From assembly GCF_030812475.1 (NCBI RefSeq), contig NZ_JAUSSR010000003.1:62001-126000 (forward strand): a DNA stretch of 64,000 nucleotides, given 5' to 3'. Shown here in pieces: positions 8,680 through 18,805 of the stretch. Each line of letters starts with the position of its first letter. The stretch's first letter is position 1. Source of the DNA: Pseudomonas lini (lineage in GTDB: Bacteria > Pseudomonadota > Gammaproteobacteria > Pseudomonadales > Pseudomonadaceae). The notes under the pieces were generated by a model that was not told the origin of the DNA, did no database searches, and saw only the letters and a list, made by a program, of their open reading frames with translations. A program made the translations under genes and the position numbers.

Positions 8680-9810
8680 CTAGGAACCTTTGCCTTTCTC
8701 GTAAGCCGGGTCGTAGACCTTGGTCAGGTCACCCCCGAGGCGGAAGGTCTTGAATGGCTGCATCTCGTGTTTCTTCTCCAGCACATCCGCCGAGCAGGTG
8801 TAGAGCGAGCAGAACGGTTCGAGCCAGGCGAATTTCGAGTCGACCTTGAGGTCGGTCATGTCCTGTTCCTTGCCGCTCTTCTCTTCGAACTCGTCCTGGT
8901 CTTCAACGCCGGCGAGCACGCGGTCACCCAAGCGTTTCAACGCGCCGTTGTTTTCCTGACGCAAGTCCACACCGTTGACCTGGGCGAAGCTGGCGATCAT
9001 CGCCAGCGGCGGCAGGGCATAGTTGTGATAGGCGAGGGCGCGTTGCTTACGCTTGAGCTCGTTCGGCAGGAAACCCTCGGCGTCGATTTGATTGGCGCCG
9101 ACCTTGAATTCCTTCACCGACCAATCGAACAGGTCGCGGCGGTTAGTGGCGATGGAGGTTGCCATCACCGACCAGGCGGACCAGTACGAGTGGTTGTTGG
9201 TTTTTTCCAGCGGCAGGTTGTCCCAGTCGCTGACCACTTGATCAGCCATCTTGCTGAACCAGGCTTCGATCAGTTGCGATTCCTGCTGATGGTTCGCCAA
9301 CGGATGAGAGTCGGAGAACTTCAGGCGGACATAGGACGATGCCATGCTGCCCAGTGCCCATTTGCGCATGGACTTGCCGGTGTGGTTGAAGTCCTTGGAC
9401 ATCAACGCATCGGCCTTGGCCCAGGCGGTCAGCCAGTTCAGGGTGCATTCCAGTTGCTCAGGGCGCCCGTCACGCATGTACTGCATCACGTGCTTGCTGG
9501 TGGCGCGCTCGATCTTGGTGATGTCGGCCGTGGTATCGCGGAAAGCTTTTTCCGAGGCCTCGTTCAGGGTCGAACGGGCCTTGTCGGAGCCTTCGTACTT
9601 GCTACGAAATTGCAATGAGCCGGTGTAGGGCGTCGGCATTGCGTCACAGCCTTCGCTCTTGTCACCGGTTTTGACTTTTTCGATCGGCGCGAAATAACCC
9701 TGGGGTGGACGCAGGGGCGCGGCGGCCTGAGTCGCCCCGGCAAACATGGCCAGGGTCAACAGGGACGGTGCGATCAATCTTTTCAAAGTTCGAGTTTGCA
9801 TGCATGTCAT
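8680..9810 (-). CDS. algL: Poly(beta-D-mannuronate) lyase AlgL
   Basis: A 376-residue periplasmic alginate lyase that degrades stray alginate during export by beta-elimination. It has a signal peptide (about residues 1-35, cleavage near TQAAA) and the NNHSYW motif containing the catalytic histidine of this family. ATG 9810 is chosen: GAGG lies nine bases upstream within the end of algX; ATG 9801 is a possible alternative, and a much longer extension to 9879 would overlap algX. It belongs to the periplasmic scaffold with AlgK, AlgX and AlgG. Confidence 0.95.
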   Translation of the reverse strand: MTCMQTRTLKRLIAPSLLTLAMFAGATQAAAPLRPPQGYFAPIEKVKTGDKSEGCDAMPTPYTGSLQFRSKYEGSDKARSTLNEASEKAFRDTTADITKIERATSKHVMQYMRDGRPEQLECTLNWLTAWAKADALMSKDFNHTGKSMRKWALGSMASSYVRLKFSDSHPLANHQQESQLIEAWFSKMADQVVSDWDNLPLEKTNNHSYWSAWSVMATSIATNRRDLFDWSVKEFKVGANQIDAEGFLPNELKRKQRALAYHNYALPPLAMIASFAQVNGVDLRQENNGALKRLGDRVLAGVEDQDEFEEKSGKEQDMTDLKVDSKFAWLEPFCSLYTCSADVLEKKHEMQPFKTFRLGGDLTKVYDPAYEKGKGS

Positions 9811-9821
9811 AAGAGGTTGCC

Positions 9822-11270
9822 TCATTGCCCGGCTTGAGCGGTACGCTGCCCCAAGCCAGGGAACACATTGCGTTTGCATATCTTCGCTTCGACTTTCTGC
9901 GGCGCGGCACCTGCTTCAGGGCCCTGGACTTCGACGGCCAGCAGATTCTGCGAGCCCCAGTCTTCGTCCGTGCGCAACTCAAAGGCGAAACGCCCGTCGG
10001 TGTCGGAGGTTTCCGGTTTTTCGATCTTGATGTCCTCGTGGCGACCGTTCATGTACCAGAGGGTGGCTTGCAGGGTTTTCACCGACGGATCGGCGAAGCG
10101 GATATCAACCTGATGGCTGCTGTTCTGCAGGTTCAGGTTCTTGGTGTTGACCATCAATTCGTTCTTGCCCGGTTTCAACGTGGTGCTGCCGGTCATCTGT
10201 GCATCCTTTCCTTCGCAACCGTTGTCCAGCAGCGCCATCATCTGGCGGTAGGTGGTTTCCTGGTCGAGGCGATAAAGCGGCGAGAATTCCCAGATCAGGA
10301 TCTTCGGCGGCTTGGTCTGGAACTCTTCGCTGCCCAGGTACTGCAGCATCGAACCTTCCAGGCCACCGCCGGGGAACGCCACGTTGAGGATGTCGGCGCC
10401 GATGGCCTCCTGGAGGAAACCGGCGAAGTTGTAGTTCTTGCCACTGTGGCTGGTGCCGACCAGGGTGATCTCCGGATTGCCGGAGTCACTGAACAGATCG
10501 CCATCGCCTGCTTCGCCCTTGGGCTCGGTGGTGAACTGATCCATGTACTGGATCGCGTAGCTGGTGCCACAGAGTTGACCGGCCATATTGTGTAATGTTC
10601 CGGTCTTGCCCATGCGACCCGACTTATGGGTCTCGAATTCACGCTTGGGAATGTCGGCGAAGGCCGGAATCTGCTTGACCTTCTCGGCCACGATCTTTGC
10701 CGTGCGCTGGGCGCCATACGGTGTCCAGTGCTGGTCGCCGCGGAAGTAGAAGTCGTGGGCCGGCAGGGTGTCGGGCAGCGATTCATTGGTCAGTGGCGAC
10801 AGGTCCGGAACTACATAACCCATCTGCGCGAAACGGCCGAGCATGGTCTTGTAGTTCTTCAGCGCCTTGTCGAAATCGAATTGCGCTTTCTCTTGCGGAT
10901 TGAGCTTGTTGCGGTTCACCAGGCCTCGCGTGGGCTGATAAACGACAACGAGTTCCACGCCTTTGCTCTTGAACGCGTCGTGCAGCTCTTTCATGCGTTT
11001 GTAGCCGGCGGGGGTGGTGTCGAATTCGGTGCGCAAGTCTTCCTGGGTCCGGAACAGCCAGTCACCCTGGGCCTGTACCAGCGTGGTGAAGTTCTGCTGG
11101 TAGCGCGTGGTGTAGTTCTTGGCGTCGTGGGCTTCGGGGCAGAGGTTGCAGCACGGTTCGGCGCTGAAGCTGGGTGCTTTGGCTTCATCGGCCCGCGCAC
11201 CGGCGCTGGCCGCGAGAATGCCGGCGGTCAGGGCCGACAGGCTGAGTAATTTGATCAAGTGTGGGCGCAT
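9822..11270 (-). CDS. algX: Alginate acetyltransferase/scaffold protein AlgX
   Basis: A 482-residue periplasmic protein with a signal peptide (residues 1 to about 27), an SGNH-like catalytic domain and a C-terminal carbohydrate-binding domain. The catalytic serine sits in GTSHS and the Asp-x-His pair in [11 protein letters not shown], parallel to AlgJ. AlgX directly transfers acetyl to the polymer and binds AlgK and MucD in the export complex. Conserved cysteines near the mature N-terminus (PCCNLCPEA) suggest a disulfide. It starts 11 bases after algG. Confidence 0.96.
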   Translation of the reverse strand: MRPHLIKLLSLSALTAGILAASAGARADEAKAPSFSAEPCCNLCPEAHDAKNYTTRYQQNFTTLVQAQGDWLFRTQEDLRTEFDTTPAGYKRMKELHDAFKSKGVELVVVYQPTRGLVNRNKLNPQEKAQFDFDKALKNYKTMLGRFAQMGYVVPDLSPLTNESLPDTLPAHDFYFRGDQHWTPYGAQRTAKIVAEKVKQIPAFADIPKREFETHKSGRMGKTGTLHNMAGQLCGTSYAIQYMDQFTTEPKGEAGDGDLFSDSGNPEITLVGTSHSGKNYNFAGFLQEAIGADILNVAFPGGGLEGSMLQYLGSEEFQTKPPKILIWEFSPLYRLDQETTYRQMMALLDNGCEGKDAQMTGSTTLKPGKNELMVNTKNLNLQNSSHQVDIRFADPSVKTLQATLWYMNGRHEDIKIEKPETSDTDGRFAFELRTDEDWGSQNLLAVEVQGPEAGAAPQKVEAKICKRNVFPGLGQRTAQAGQ

Positions 11271-11280
11271 AAAATTATCC

Positions 11281-12867
11281 TCAGTCCTGCATTTCGGTCT
11301 GGCGTTCGACAGGGTCGATCAGCACGGCTTTCTGCTGGCGCACCAGCAGGTCGAGAATTTCATCCTGGCGCTCGCCAAGAATCCCGTTGAAGCTGATGCC
11401 GCTGGATTTGGTCGGCGCGAGCATGGACACGCGATACAACTCGACGCTCAGCGGCGAGTCGATGGACAGCGGCCCGCTGCCGTTGCCGGCCAGTTCGCCA
11501 CCGACGATGATCAGGGACACCTGAGCGTCGAACGGATCGAGGTCGATGTCCCGGTCGGTGTCGCTCAGGTCCTTGATGTGGCCGTACACACCGGTCAGGC
11601 CATTGGCCATGGCCAGGTTTTCGTACAGGCGGATGTTCACGCTGTTACGAATCCGGATGCCGTGGCGGCGGTTGCTGATCACCTTGTTGCCCCACAGCAG
11701 GTTGTTGCCACTCTCGTAGAGGGTGATGCCGTCGGTGTGGTTCTTGTAGATCTCGTTGTAGGCGATCAGGTTGTTCACGCTGTTACGGTCGATCACCAGG
11801 CCCGAGAGCTTGTTGTCGTAGCTGCGGTTGTTGAAGATGAAGCTGTCGTTGACCTCACGGGAAATGATGATCCCGTGCTTCTTCTTGGTCCCGTACACCG
11901 TGTTGTCGGCGATAATCAGACCGTGCGACCGGTCATGGGGGTCAATGCCGTAGACGATGTTGTCTTTGTAGGTGTTGCCCTTGACCACGAAGTCTTCGGC
12001 TTCGTAGCAGTAGAAGCCGTACCACATGTCCGAGAACTCGGAGCCGACGATCCAGCCAGTCGGTTCCGGGCGCTTGAGCACCTTGGCCATGTTCGGCGTG
12101 TACTGGGAAATACTCACGCCGTAGGACTTACTGTTGGCGTAGCCGAAGCTGGCCATCTTGCTGTTGGCGATATAGGTCTCGGTACCGCCCCACGACAGCA
12201 GGAACGGACGGAATTCCTTCGGCGACTTGAAGGTCGCCGGGCCGTTTTCCTTCTCGCGCCAGCCGGTGATTTTGGTATCGCGCACAAACAACTGACCGTC
12301 ATTGACCAGGAACGAACCGGCCTCCTGGGACAGGCGCAATTCCTGGGTCTGCTTGTCGATTTCCAGGATGCCCTTGTTCCCGACCACGATCGGCAACTTC
12401 GCCAGGAACACGCCCGGCGAGGTTTCGCTGAAGTACTGCTTGGGTACCTTCTTGGCCAGGTCCTTGAGGTTCATGTAGCCGTCGTCGACGAAGATCGCCT
12501 GCGGGATGCCGTGCTGACGCACCACCCATTCGGCCATCTTGTTGTCGCCGCCGATGAAGTCCTTCAGGGCGTCTTCCTGCATCATCCGACGCACGCTGAT
12601 TTTGCCGGGCTTGGTGCGCACGATTTTCGCGGCGATGGCTTCGGCGGTGTAGCCGGAAGTGTCCGGCAGTTTCGGCTTTTCCATCTCCAGCGGCGCGGTC
12701 GGCGCACTGGCGACGGTATAGGTCCTGGCCTGTTGCAGTTCCTTGGCCACGGTGGCCGGCTTCCCTTTTTGAGGGGCTGCCGGCTCCACGCTGGCGAAGG
12801 CCGCCGAGCTTGCCAGCAGCATCGCGCCGGCCAGCAAGGTGATCGAGCCTCTCTTCGGACTGTTCAT
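11281..12867 (-). CDS. algG: Mannuronan C-5-epimerase AlgG
   Basis: A 528-residue periplasmic epimerase that converts mannuronate to guluronate residues in the polymer. A signal peptide (residues 1-26) precedes an N-terminal domain and a right-handed parallel beta-helix whose repeats are visible as recurring N-x-I/V turns (for example GIIISREVNDSFIFNNRSYD). The DPHD active-site motif falls at residues 309-312. ATG 12867 is chosen because AAGGGAG sits seven bases upstream; the earlier in-frame ATG at 12894 overlaps the algE stop. Confidence 0.96.
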   Translation of the reverse strand: MNSPKRGSITLLAGAMLLASSAAFASVEPAAPQKGKPATVAKELQQARTYTVASAPTAPLEMEKPKLPDTSGYTAEAIAAKIVRTKPGKISVRRMMQEDALKDFIGGDNKMAEWVVRQHGIPQAIFVDDGYMNLKDLAKKVPKQYFSETSPGVFLAKLPIVVGNKGILEIDKQTQELRLSQEAGSFLVNDGQLFVRDTKITGWREKENGPATFKSPKEFRPFLLSWGGTETYIANSKMASFGYANSKSYGVSISQYTPNMAKVLKRPEPTGWIVGSEFSDMWYGFYCYEAEDFVVKGNTYKDNIVYGIDPHDRSHGLIIADNTVYGTKKKHGIIISREVNDSFIFNNRSYDNKLSGLVIDRNSVNNLIAYNEIYKNHTDGITLYESGNNLLWGNKVISNRRHGIRIRNSVNIRLYENLAMANGLTGVYGHIKDLSDTDRDIDLDPFDAQVSLIIVGGELAGNGSGPLSIDSPLSVELYRVSMLAPTKSSGISFNGILGERQDEILDLLVRQQKAVLIDPVERQTEMQD

Positions 12868-12893
12868 GTGAGGAACTCCCTTCGCTGTTCGCA

Positions 12894-14381
12894 TCAGAAG
12901 CGCCAGATCACGTCGACAAACGCACGGTGCATGTACGAGTCGACGCCTTTGCCGTAGGCATCGCCCGGCTTGAATACACCGCCGCGCAAACGCACCAGGG
13001 CCGAAGGCTCATCGATCGATTGACTCAAGGCGGCGGGCAGCAGGCCCTGCTTGAAGTACTTGGTGACGACCACATCCATTTCCTGGCCGAGGTCTTTGTT
13101 GCCATCTTCCAGCGGCAGCGAGGTGCTGGAGAGCACGGCGCCGGTCACGTCATCGGTGTCGTTCTGCACGGCGTTGATGCCGTTGCTGCCGACCGGCTTG
13201 TTGCCGTCGACGCGCCAGAATTTGTGGTAGATCACGCTGGCGTCGTATTCGTCGTTGAGCATCCACGAACCGAACAGGGAGGCGCTCTGCATGTTGTTCA
13301 TTTCGCCACGGAAAGCCTCGCCGTAACGATGAACCCGCGAGCGGGTACCGGTGTAGTTCGAGCGGTTGCTTTGCAGGCCGCTCTGTTCGTAATCGGCGCT
13401 GGCGCGGGCATAGGCTGCACCGACTTGCCATTGCGGATCGAGGCGCAGACGCACGCCCAGGTCGGTGGCCCAGCCATCGACATCGCCACTGTTCTTGGCT
13501 TGTGCCGGCGCTGTGCCGTCGGCGTTGAGCGGGTTGACCCGGTCGCGGTCGCCGCTCATGCCGGTGATGCTGCCCCAGTAATTGACGGTATTGGTGTTGC
13601 GCCAGTTGTAGGCATCGCTGTCGGCGGTGAGGCCGATCCAGCTGATGTCGCCGTTCTCTTTCTTGTCCAGGGAATCGGCGGCTACACCCGGCTGTGCGTA
13701 GTCCAGCTTGCCGTCATCGTGGGTGTGATGACCGCGAATGCCGACCCAGTTGCCTGGGTTCCACTGGTACGCCGCATCCGCGTAAGCGTGCAGGCGATCC
13801 TTGTCCTTGGGCGCAAGTTCGGTGAGGTCGGTGCGGTATTCGCTGAAGCGTTCGGCAACACCGGCGTTGGCGCGCAACAGGGTGGTGTCGAAGGTCCAGT
13901 TCAGCGCTTCGATGTTGGTGTCGCGCCATTGGCCGTCGTCATTGCGCAGGCGTTGACGACCGAGCTTGAGGATCTCGCCAGGGTAGGGCGTCAGGCCGCT
14001 GTAGCCGACCCAGAACTCACGCATCGCCAGGTAATTCTTCTTGCTCTTGCGATCACCGCTGTCGGTGGCCTGGGTGCCGTCGCTGTCGGATTGCTGCAGG
14101 GTGTCGGTCTCGATGATGTCGGTGGACGTCACGGCCTGGCCCATGGCGTAGCCGCTCCACGCGCCGCTCTCGCCATAGATCCACGGACGCAGGTCGAGGC
14201 CGACGCCATTGACGTCGCCGCCGCTCGCCGTACCCAGGTCGGTATCGTCTTCGGACTGGGCGGTGACTTTGACGTCAAGGCCGTAGTTCTTGCTTTCGGT
14301 CAAGGCTGCCAGGGTCGGGCACGACCACAGCAGGGCGAATGACAGGCCAATGCCGGCCTTAACGAATGGATTCAACTTCAT
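12894..14381 (-). CDS. algE: Alginate outer-membrane porin AlgE
   Basis: A 495-residue outer-membrane beta-barrel that exports alginate. It has a signal peptide (residues 1 to about 25), alternating hydrophobic strands throughout, large loops rich in Asp, Gly and Asn, and the C-terminal phenylalanine (VIWRF) typical of barrel proteins recognised by the Bam complex. Known AlgE forms an 18-strand electropositive pore gated by loops and paired with the AlgK lipoprotein. Its start overlaps the end of algK by four bases, indicating coupled translation. Confidence 0.96.
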   Translation of the reverse strand: MKLNPFVKAGIGLSFALLWSCPTLAALTESKNYGLDVKVTAQSEDDTDLGTASGGDVNGVGLDLRPWIYGESGAWSGYAMGQAVTSTDIIETDTLQQSDSDGTQATDSGDRKSKKNYLAMREFWVGYSGLTPYPGEILKLGRQRLRNDDGQWRDTNIEALNWTFDTTLLRANAGVAERFSEYRTDLTELAPKDKDRLHAYADAAYQWNPGNWVGIRGHHTHDDGKLDYAQPGVAADSLDKKENGDISWIGLTADSDAYNWRNTNTVNYWGSITGMSGDRDRVNPLNADGTAPAQAKNSGDVDGWATDLGVRLRLDPQWQVGAAYARASADYEQSGLQSNRSNYTGTRSRVHRYGEAFRGEMNNMQSASLFGSWMLNDEYDASVIYHKFWRVDGNKPVGSNGINAVQNDTDDVTGAVLSSTSLPLEDGNKDLGQEMDVVVTKYFKQGLLPAALSQSIDEPSALVRLRGGVFKPGDAYGKGVDSYMHRAFVDVIWRF

Positions 14382-15880
14382 AGGGATTCCTCGCCGTCTT
14401 CTTCTTCCAGGGCATGCAGTTCCAGGGTGTTCTGGCTCGAGGCACCACGAACGGCCTGTTCTTGTTTCAACAGGCGTTGGGCCTCGGCAAGCTGGGCAGG
14501 CGGCAGCTGGGCTTCGAGTGTTTGCGCAAGCTCGGTGGCTTGCGGGGTGTTCCGGGCCTTGGCCAATTGGCTGAAGACATAAGCGTTAAGCGGGTCGGGC
14601 TTGGTGCCCTTGCCTTGGGAGAACAATTGGGCGATGGCGAAGTCGGCACTGCTCTGGCCGTTGCGCGCAGCGGTCAACAAGTGATCCAGGGCCTTTTGCG
14701 AGTAGACCTCGCCCAGGTAGCCACGGCGGTAGATCTGGCCGAGGTAGTAATCGGCGGCCACTTCCCGGCCGACGGCTTTCTTGAAGTGCTCTTCGGCGAC
14801 CTTGGCATCGGCCGGGACCATCTTGCCCTCGTAGTAGAGCTTGCCCAGCAACAGTTCGGCGCGGGGCTGGTCGGCGGCGCGGCCGTTGTCCAGGTACTTC
14901 ATCATGGTGTCGACGTCGCCGAGTTCCGGGAAGTCGTAGAGCAATTGCGCAAGGCTGACCCAGGAAGCGGGGTAGCCCGGTGCGATGCCTTCGAGCAGCG
15001 ACTGCGCGGTTTTCTCATCGGTCGTGCCCAGGGTTGCATCGCCCAGTACGCGAGCGACGCTGTCCACGCGCTGAGCGGATACCGCACCGCGAGCCTGGGC
15101 GGCTTGCATCTGCTTGATCAGCTCTGCCTGTTTCTCAGGCGCCGCTTTCTTCTGATAGACCGTTGCCAGCTCGACGTAGCAGATGTCGGTGGTGGCCAAC
15201 GCGGCCTTGCAGATGGTTTCCACTTCGTCCAGATGCTGGTCGTAAGTGCCCTGGGTGCGATACAGCAGCACCTGGGCCAGGCCCGCTTCCGCCTTGCCTT
15301 CGGCGCGCCATTGGCTGATCTGCTGCTGTGCGTTGACATTAGGGAAACTGTGGGGGTATTGCAGGTACAGCATCGCCAACGGGATCAGGGTATTGCGTTC
15401 ACCGGCGGCGGAGGCTTTCTTCAACAGACCTTCGGCTTCCTGCTGTTCGGCTTCGGTGGAACCGGGCTTGGCCACCAGCAGACGACCCAGGCGTGCCTGA
15501 GCCCGCGGCGAGACGCTGGCCGCGGCGCGGTAAGTCGCCTCGGCCTGTTTCATCTGCGCCGGGTCACGGCTGTCGACCTGGATATCGGCCATACCGACCT
15601 GGGCTTCGCTGTAACCCAGGTCTGCCAGTTGCTTGTAGTTCTGTGCCGCCAGCGCGGTATCGCCGCGCTTGAGGGCTTCGTTGGCCAGGCGCTGGTCGGG
15701 CAGACCGGCGCAACCGGCCAGGCTCACGGCCAATGCAACTGCGCACAGGGAGCCCATGTGTGAGCGAGCCTGCTCGCAAAGGCTCCGGCTCGGTGCATCA
15801 GACAAACCGAGGCGACCCCTTCGCGAGCAGGCTCGCTCCCACAGGGTTTGCGGTGTTGTGAGGATAGTTGGAGTCGTCAC
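14378..15880 (-). CDS. algK: Alginate export lipoprotein AlgK with a REP element inside its 5' end
   Basis: An outer-membrane lipoprotein of Sel1/TPR repeats that localises AlgE and scaffolds the export complex. The lipobox LAGC and the following [24 protein letters not shown] match the AlgK family. The N-terminus is odd: a REP pair (15757-15846) lies in frame between the ribosome-binding site and the signal sequence, adding about 40 codons including [10 protein letters not shown] and EQARSH. Starts: GTG 15880 has GAGG eight bases upstream (500 aa); ATG 15886 is too close to it; ATG 15757 would give a bare signal peptide ([16 protein letters not shown]) of 459 aa with no charged n-region. Function is likely kept but export efficiency is uncertain. 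Confidence 0.9.
   Translation of the reverse strand: MTTPTILTTPQTLWERACSRRGRLGLSDAPSRSLCEQARSHMGSLCAVALAVSLAGCAGLPDQRLANEALKRGDTALAAQNYKQLADLGYSEAQVGMADIQVDSRDPAQMKQAEATYRAAASVSPRAQARLGRLLVAKPGSTEAEQQEAEGLLKKASAAGERNTLIPLAMLYLQYPHSFPNVNAQQQISQWRAEGKAEAGLAQVLLYRTQGTYDQHLDEVETICKAALATTDICYVELATVYQKKAAPEKQAELIKQMQAAQARGAVSAQRVDSVARVLGDATLGTTDEKTAQSLLEGIAPGYPASWVSLAQLLYDFPELGDVDTMMKYLDNGRAADQPRAELLLGKLYYEGKMVPADAKVAEEHFKKAVGREVAADYYLGQIYRRGYLGEVYSQKALDHLLTAARNGQSSADFAIAQLFSQGKGTKPDPLNAYVFSQLAKARNTPQATELAQTLEAQLPPAQLAEAQRLLKQEQAVRGASSQNTLELHALEEEDGEESL
15757..15846. repeat. REP pair embedded in algK coding sequence
   Basis: An inverted REP pair (a canonical copy at 15820-15845 and a diverged copy at 15758-15782) lies inside the algK reading frame, upstream of the signal peptide core. 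The diverged copy has CTCACACATG where the canonical core has CTCCCACA. Confidence 0.85.
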
Positions 15881-15895
15881 GGGCATGTCCTCTGT

Positions 15896-17065
15896 TTAAA
15901 GACCGGCGGCCATGGCTTTGTCGATCAGCCAGTTCAGGTTCGGACCACGGGTGCTGTTCACTTCAACCGGACGACCGGCGAAAGCGCTGTTCAGCGGCTC
16001 GTCAGGCTTGATTTGTACGCGGATGTCGGACGACAGGTCGGCGCTGTTCAGGCTGGTGCTGCTGACGATCTTGCCGCTGCGGACGGTGTCTTCGCCGGCG
16101 ATCTGGAAGCTGACCGTGCTGCCTGGCAGTACTTCGCCGAACTGGCGGTAGGAGAAGCGCGCTTCGACGTTGGCTTCGCTGTTACGCGGCACCAGTTGGA
16201 AGATCACGTCACCCTTGCTGGCGTACTGACCGTCGGCAACCAGTTGCTGCGCCACGGTGCAATCGCATGGCGAGGTCAGGGTGCCGGTCATTTGCTTGCC
16301 GAACAGCTCTTCAACCTTGGCCGGCTGCAGTTGATTGTCGTCCAGATGGCCCTTGAGCACGTCGAGCATGCTGGTGCTGAAGGTCGCCAGCGGGGCGCCT
16401 TTTGCAGCAACGCCGTCGGCCTTGATCAAGCTCTGCACGGTGCCGTCACGGGGCATGGTGATGTTCATCGCCGGTACGCTGACCAGGCCAGCCTGGGCGT
16501 GGCTGACGAAGTACATGCCGTACACCGATTTGAAGATGAAACCGAAGGCCACCAGGCCGACGAGGAAAATCGCCAGGCTGAAGGTCACTGCGCGCAGACG
16601 ACCGAACGCGGTCATGCCGTGGCCGCCATCGTTGACCTTGCGCGCCTTGGTGAAGTTGTCGCGCTGCAGGGTCGCCAGCATCTCGCCGACGCTGACGATG
16701 TCGCCGGCCAGGTGCGAAGTGATCAGGTGGCGCAGGGTGGAAATGTCCCGCGGCTCCAGGTTCTGGAACTGGCAACCGGCTCGGCCGGTCTCGCGATCGA
16801 AGGAGCGTACTTGCAGCTCCACGTCCATGGCCAGGCCGAGGTTGTCGATGACGAATTGCAGGCGAGCCTTGTAGACCTCGCCGACCTTGAGTGGCAACTG
16901 ACCGGCGTTGAAAGCCAGGCCGCCAGCGGAGAGGTCGATGACCCGGGCTTCAACCGGAGTCCGGTCAGGACCGAAGAAACGCAGCTTGGCCGGGATTTTC
17001 ACTCGGGCGTGTTGGCGCTGGGCTTCTGATTCATGCACTACGTTGGCGTTGACGGCGGTATTCAT
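15896..17065 (-). CDS. alg44: Alginate co-polymerase Alg44 (PilZ c-di-GMP receptor)
   Basis: A 389-residue inner-membrane protein with an N-terminal cytoplasmic PilZ domain, one membrane helix (about residues 150-178) and a periplasmic HlyD-like region. The PilZ c-di-GMP contacts are present: RQHAR near residue 17 and DLSAGGLAF near residue 44. In P. aeruginosa, c-di-GMP binding here activates the Alg8 polymerase after translation. It follows alg8 by 35 bases and precedes algK by about 15, within the operon. Confidence 0.96.
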   Translation of the reverse strand: MNTAVNANVVHESEAQRQHARVKIPAKLRFFGPDRTPVEARVIDLSAGGLAFNAGQLPLKVGEVYKARLQFVIDNLGLAMDVELQVRSFDRETGRAGCQFQNLEPRDISTLRHLITSHLAGDIVSVGEMLATLQRDNFTKARKVNDGGHGMTAFGRLRAVTFSLAIFLVGLVAFGFIFKSVYGMYFVSHAQAGLVSVPAMNITMPRDGTVQSLIKADGVAAKGAPLATFSTSMLDVLKGHLDDNQLQPAKVEELFGKQMTGTLTSPCDCTVAQQLVADGQYASKGDVIFQLVPRNSEANVEARFSYRQFGEVLPGSTVSFQIAGEDTVRSGKIVSSTSLNSADLSSDIRVQIKPDEPLNSAFAGRPVEVNSTRGPNLNWLIDKAMAAGL

Positions 17066-17100
17066 ATAGACGATTTCCTAGTTAATTCAGGCGAGTTCGG

Positions 17101-18591
17101 TCAGACCATCATCAGCAGCACGGCAACAAAAATGCTGCCGGCGGAGAAGGTCATGGTCCGAGACGACCAAGTGTTGAACCAACCTTGAAAGCTGGCGAGA
17201 TCACGGGTCAGGGAAGTGGGCTGGCGACTCCAGGACTGTCGGTCGAGGCGGAAGAACACATAGATCTTCACCAGCGCGCCGACGATCTGGTTGTAATAGA
17301 GAATCGCCGGGTAGGCCGGGCCGATATTGTGACCGGACAACGACAGCAGCACGGTCAGGATCAGGCGGGTAATGCCGATCCACAGCAGGTAAACCAGGAT
17401 GAACGCGGCGCCGTACTTGAAGGTAGCGATGAGCGCGACCGTCAGGCCAAGCAGCGACGTCCACATCGACACACGCTGGTCGAACAGCACCACCGAAGTG
17501 AACAGGCCGAGACGTTTCATCCCCAGGCCGAGGGCGCGGGAGTTCTGGCGCAGGTTGTTGCCGTACCAGCGGAACATCAGTTTGCGGCTGGCCTTGATGA
17601 AGCTTTTTTCCGGCGGGTGTTCCACGGTGTGGATCGCGGCATCCGGCACGTAGAACGTGTCGTAGCCCAGGCGCATCAGGCTGAACCAGCTCGACTTGTC
17701 ATCACCGGTGAGGAACTTGAAGCGACCCAGGCGCCAGTGTTGCAGCGAATCGCTTTCGACGTCGGCGATGAAGTCCGGGTTGGTGACCACGGAGGCGCGG
17801 AACACCGACATCCGGCCGGTCATGGTCAGTACGCGCTTGGACAAGGCCATCGAGCACATGTTGATGTGCCGCTGGGCGAAGCGCAGTTTGTGCCATTCGC
17901 TCATGATGTAGCCGCCGCGCACTTCGCAGAACTCGTTGGTGGTCAGGCCGCCGACATTGCCGAACATCTGGAACCACGGCACGGTCTTGAGCACGACGCC
18001 TTCGGCCAGCACGGTGTCGCCATCGATCACTGCAACCACGGCGCGGTCGTCCGGCAAGTGGCGGGAGATGGCGCGGAAACCGTAGGCCAGGCCGTCGCGC
18101 TTGCCGGTGCCGGGAATGCGCACGAAGTCGAGCTTGACGCGGTCCGGTGGATTCATCCGTGACCACAGGCTTTTCACCAGCTTCTCATCGGACATTTCCA
18201 CGATGGAGCAGACCATGGTGGTCGGCAGGCCGCAGTCGATCGCTTCGCGAATCACCGAGGCGTAGACCTGGGCGGTGGTCAGCGCGTCAATACGGAAACT
18301 GGTGACCATCAGGAACACATGGGACGGGTCTGCCGCTTTCCCCAGCTTGCGCACTTTGCGCCGCAGGTGCGGATAGACCACGTACAGAAACAGCATGCCG
18401 CGCAGAAAGTGCGTGGCACCCATCGAATAGCGCCAGATACCGACGATACCGATCAGGAAGATAAAGTCCCTCGACTCGGAGTCGAACGTGGACGCAGGCA
18501 ACGCCATGGCGATGCCCATCAATAAACTTAGGTAAAACAGCCAACCGGCGGCCTGAAGTAGGCCGTGCTTTAGCCTGTGCATAATCTGCAT
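17101..18591 (-). CDS. alg8: Alginate polymerase Alg8 (GT2 glycosyltransferase)
   Basis: A 496-residue inner-membrane family 2 glycosyltransferase that polymerises GDP-mannuronate. Two N-terminal membrane helices, a cytoplasmic GT-A domain with the DxD-type [11 protein letters not shown] motif and a [10 protein letters not shown] sequence resembling the QxxRW signature of processive synthases, then several C-terminal helices. ATG 18591 or the nearby ATG 18582 (MHRLKHG) could be the start; the difference is three residues. It is separated from algD by a 214-base gap with REP copies. Confidence 0.96.
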   Translation of the reverse strand: MQIMHRLKHGLLQAAGWLFYLSLLMGIAMALPASTFDSESRDFIFLIGIVGIWRYSMGATHFLRGMLFLYVVYPHLRRKVRKLGKAADPSHVFLMVTSFRIDALTTAQVYASVIREAIDCGLPTTMVCSIVEMSDEKLVKSLWSRMNPPDRVKLDFVRIPGTGKRDGLAYGFRAISRHLPDDRAVVAVIDGDTVLAEGVVLKTVPWFQMFGNVGGLTTNEFCEVRGGYIMSEWHKLRFAQRHINMCSMALSKRVLTMTGRMSVFRASVVTNPDFIADVESDSLQHWRLGRFKFLTGDDKSSWFSLMRLGYDTFYVPDAAIHTVEHPPEKSFIKASRKLMFRWYGNNLRQNSRALGLGMKRLGLFTSVVLFDQRVSMWTSLLGLTVALIATFKYGAAFILVYLLWIGITRLILTVLLSLSGHNIGPAYPAILYYNQIVGALVKIYVFFRLDRQSWSRQPTSLTRDLASFQGWFNTWSSRTMTFSAGSIFVAVLLMMV

Positions 18592-18653
18592 CCGTCTCGA
18601 TCTCGGGCGAGCCTGTGGGGTGGCCCGATGGGGTTAAGGCAGGCATAAAAACC

Positions 18654-18798
18654 GTAGGAGCGAGGCTTGCCCGCGAAGGCTGCGTGCCTGACACACCGCG
18701 TTGCCTGGTTCGCCGGCAAGCCTGGCTCCTACAGGAGCGAAGGCGGCGAACCTGACACATCACGTCGTCTGGTTCGCCGGCAAGCCTGGCTCCTACGG
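18654..18798. repeat. Composite REP array between algD and alg8
   Basis: Three REP cores: one GGCTTGCCCGCGAA type at about 18662 and two nearly identical opposing copies (TTCGCCGGCAAGCCTGGCTC at 18709 and 18773). The second and third lie in a tandem duplication of about 65 bases that begins CCTGACACA. Confidence 0.85.
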
Positions 18799-18805
18799 GA
18801 AGGTG

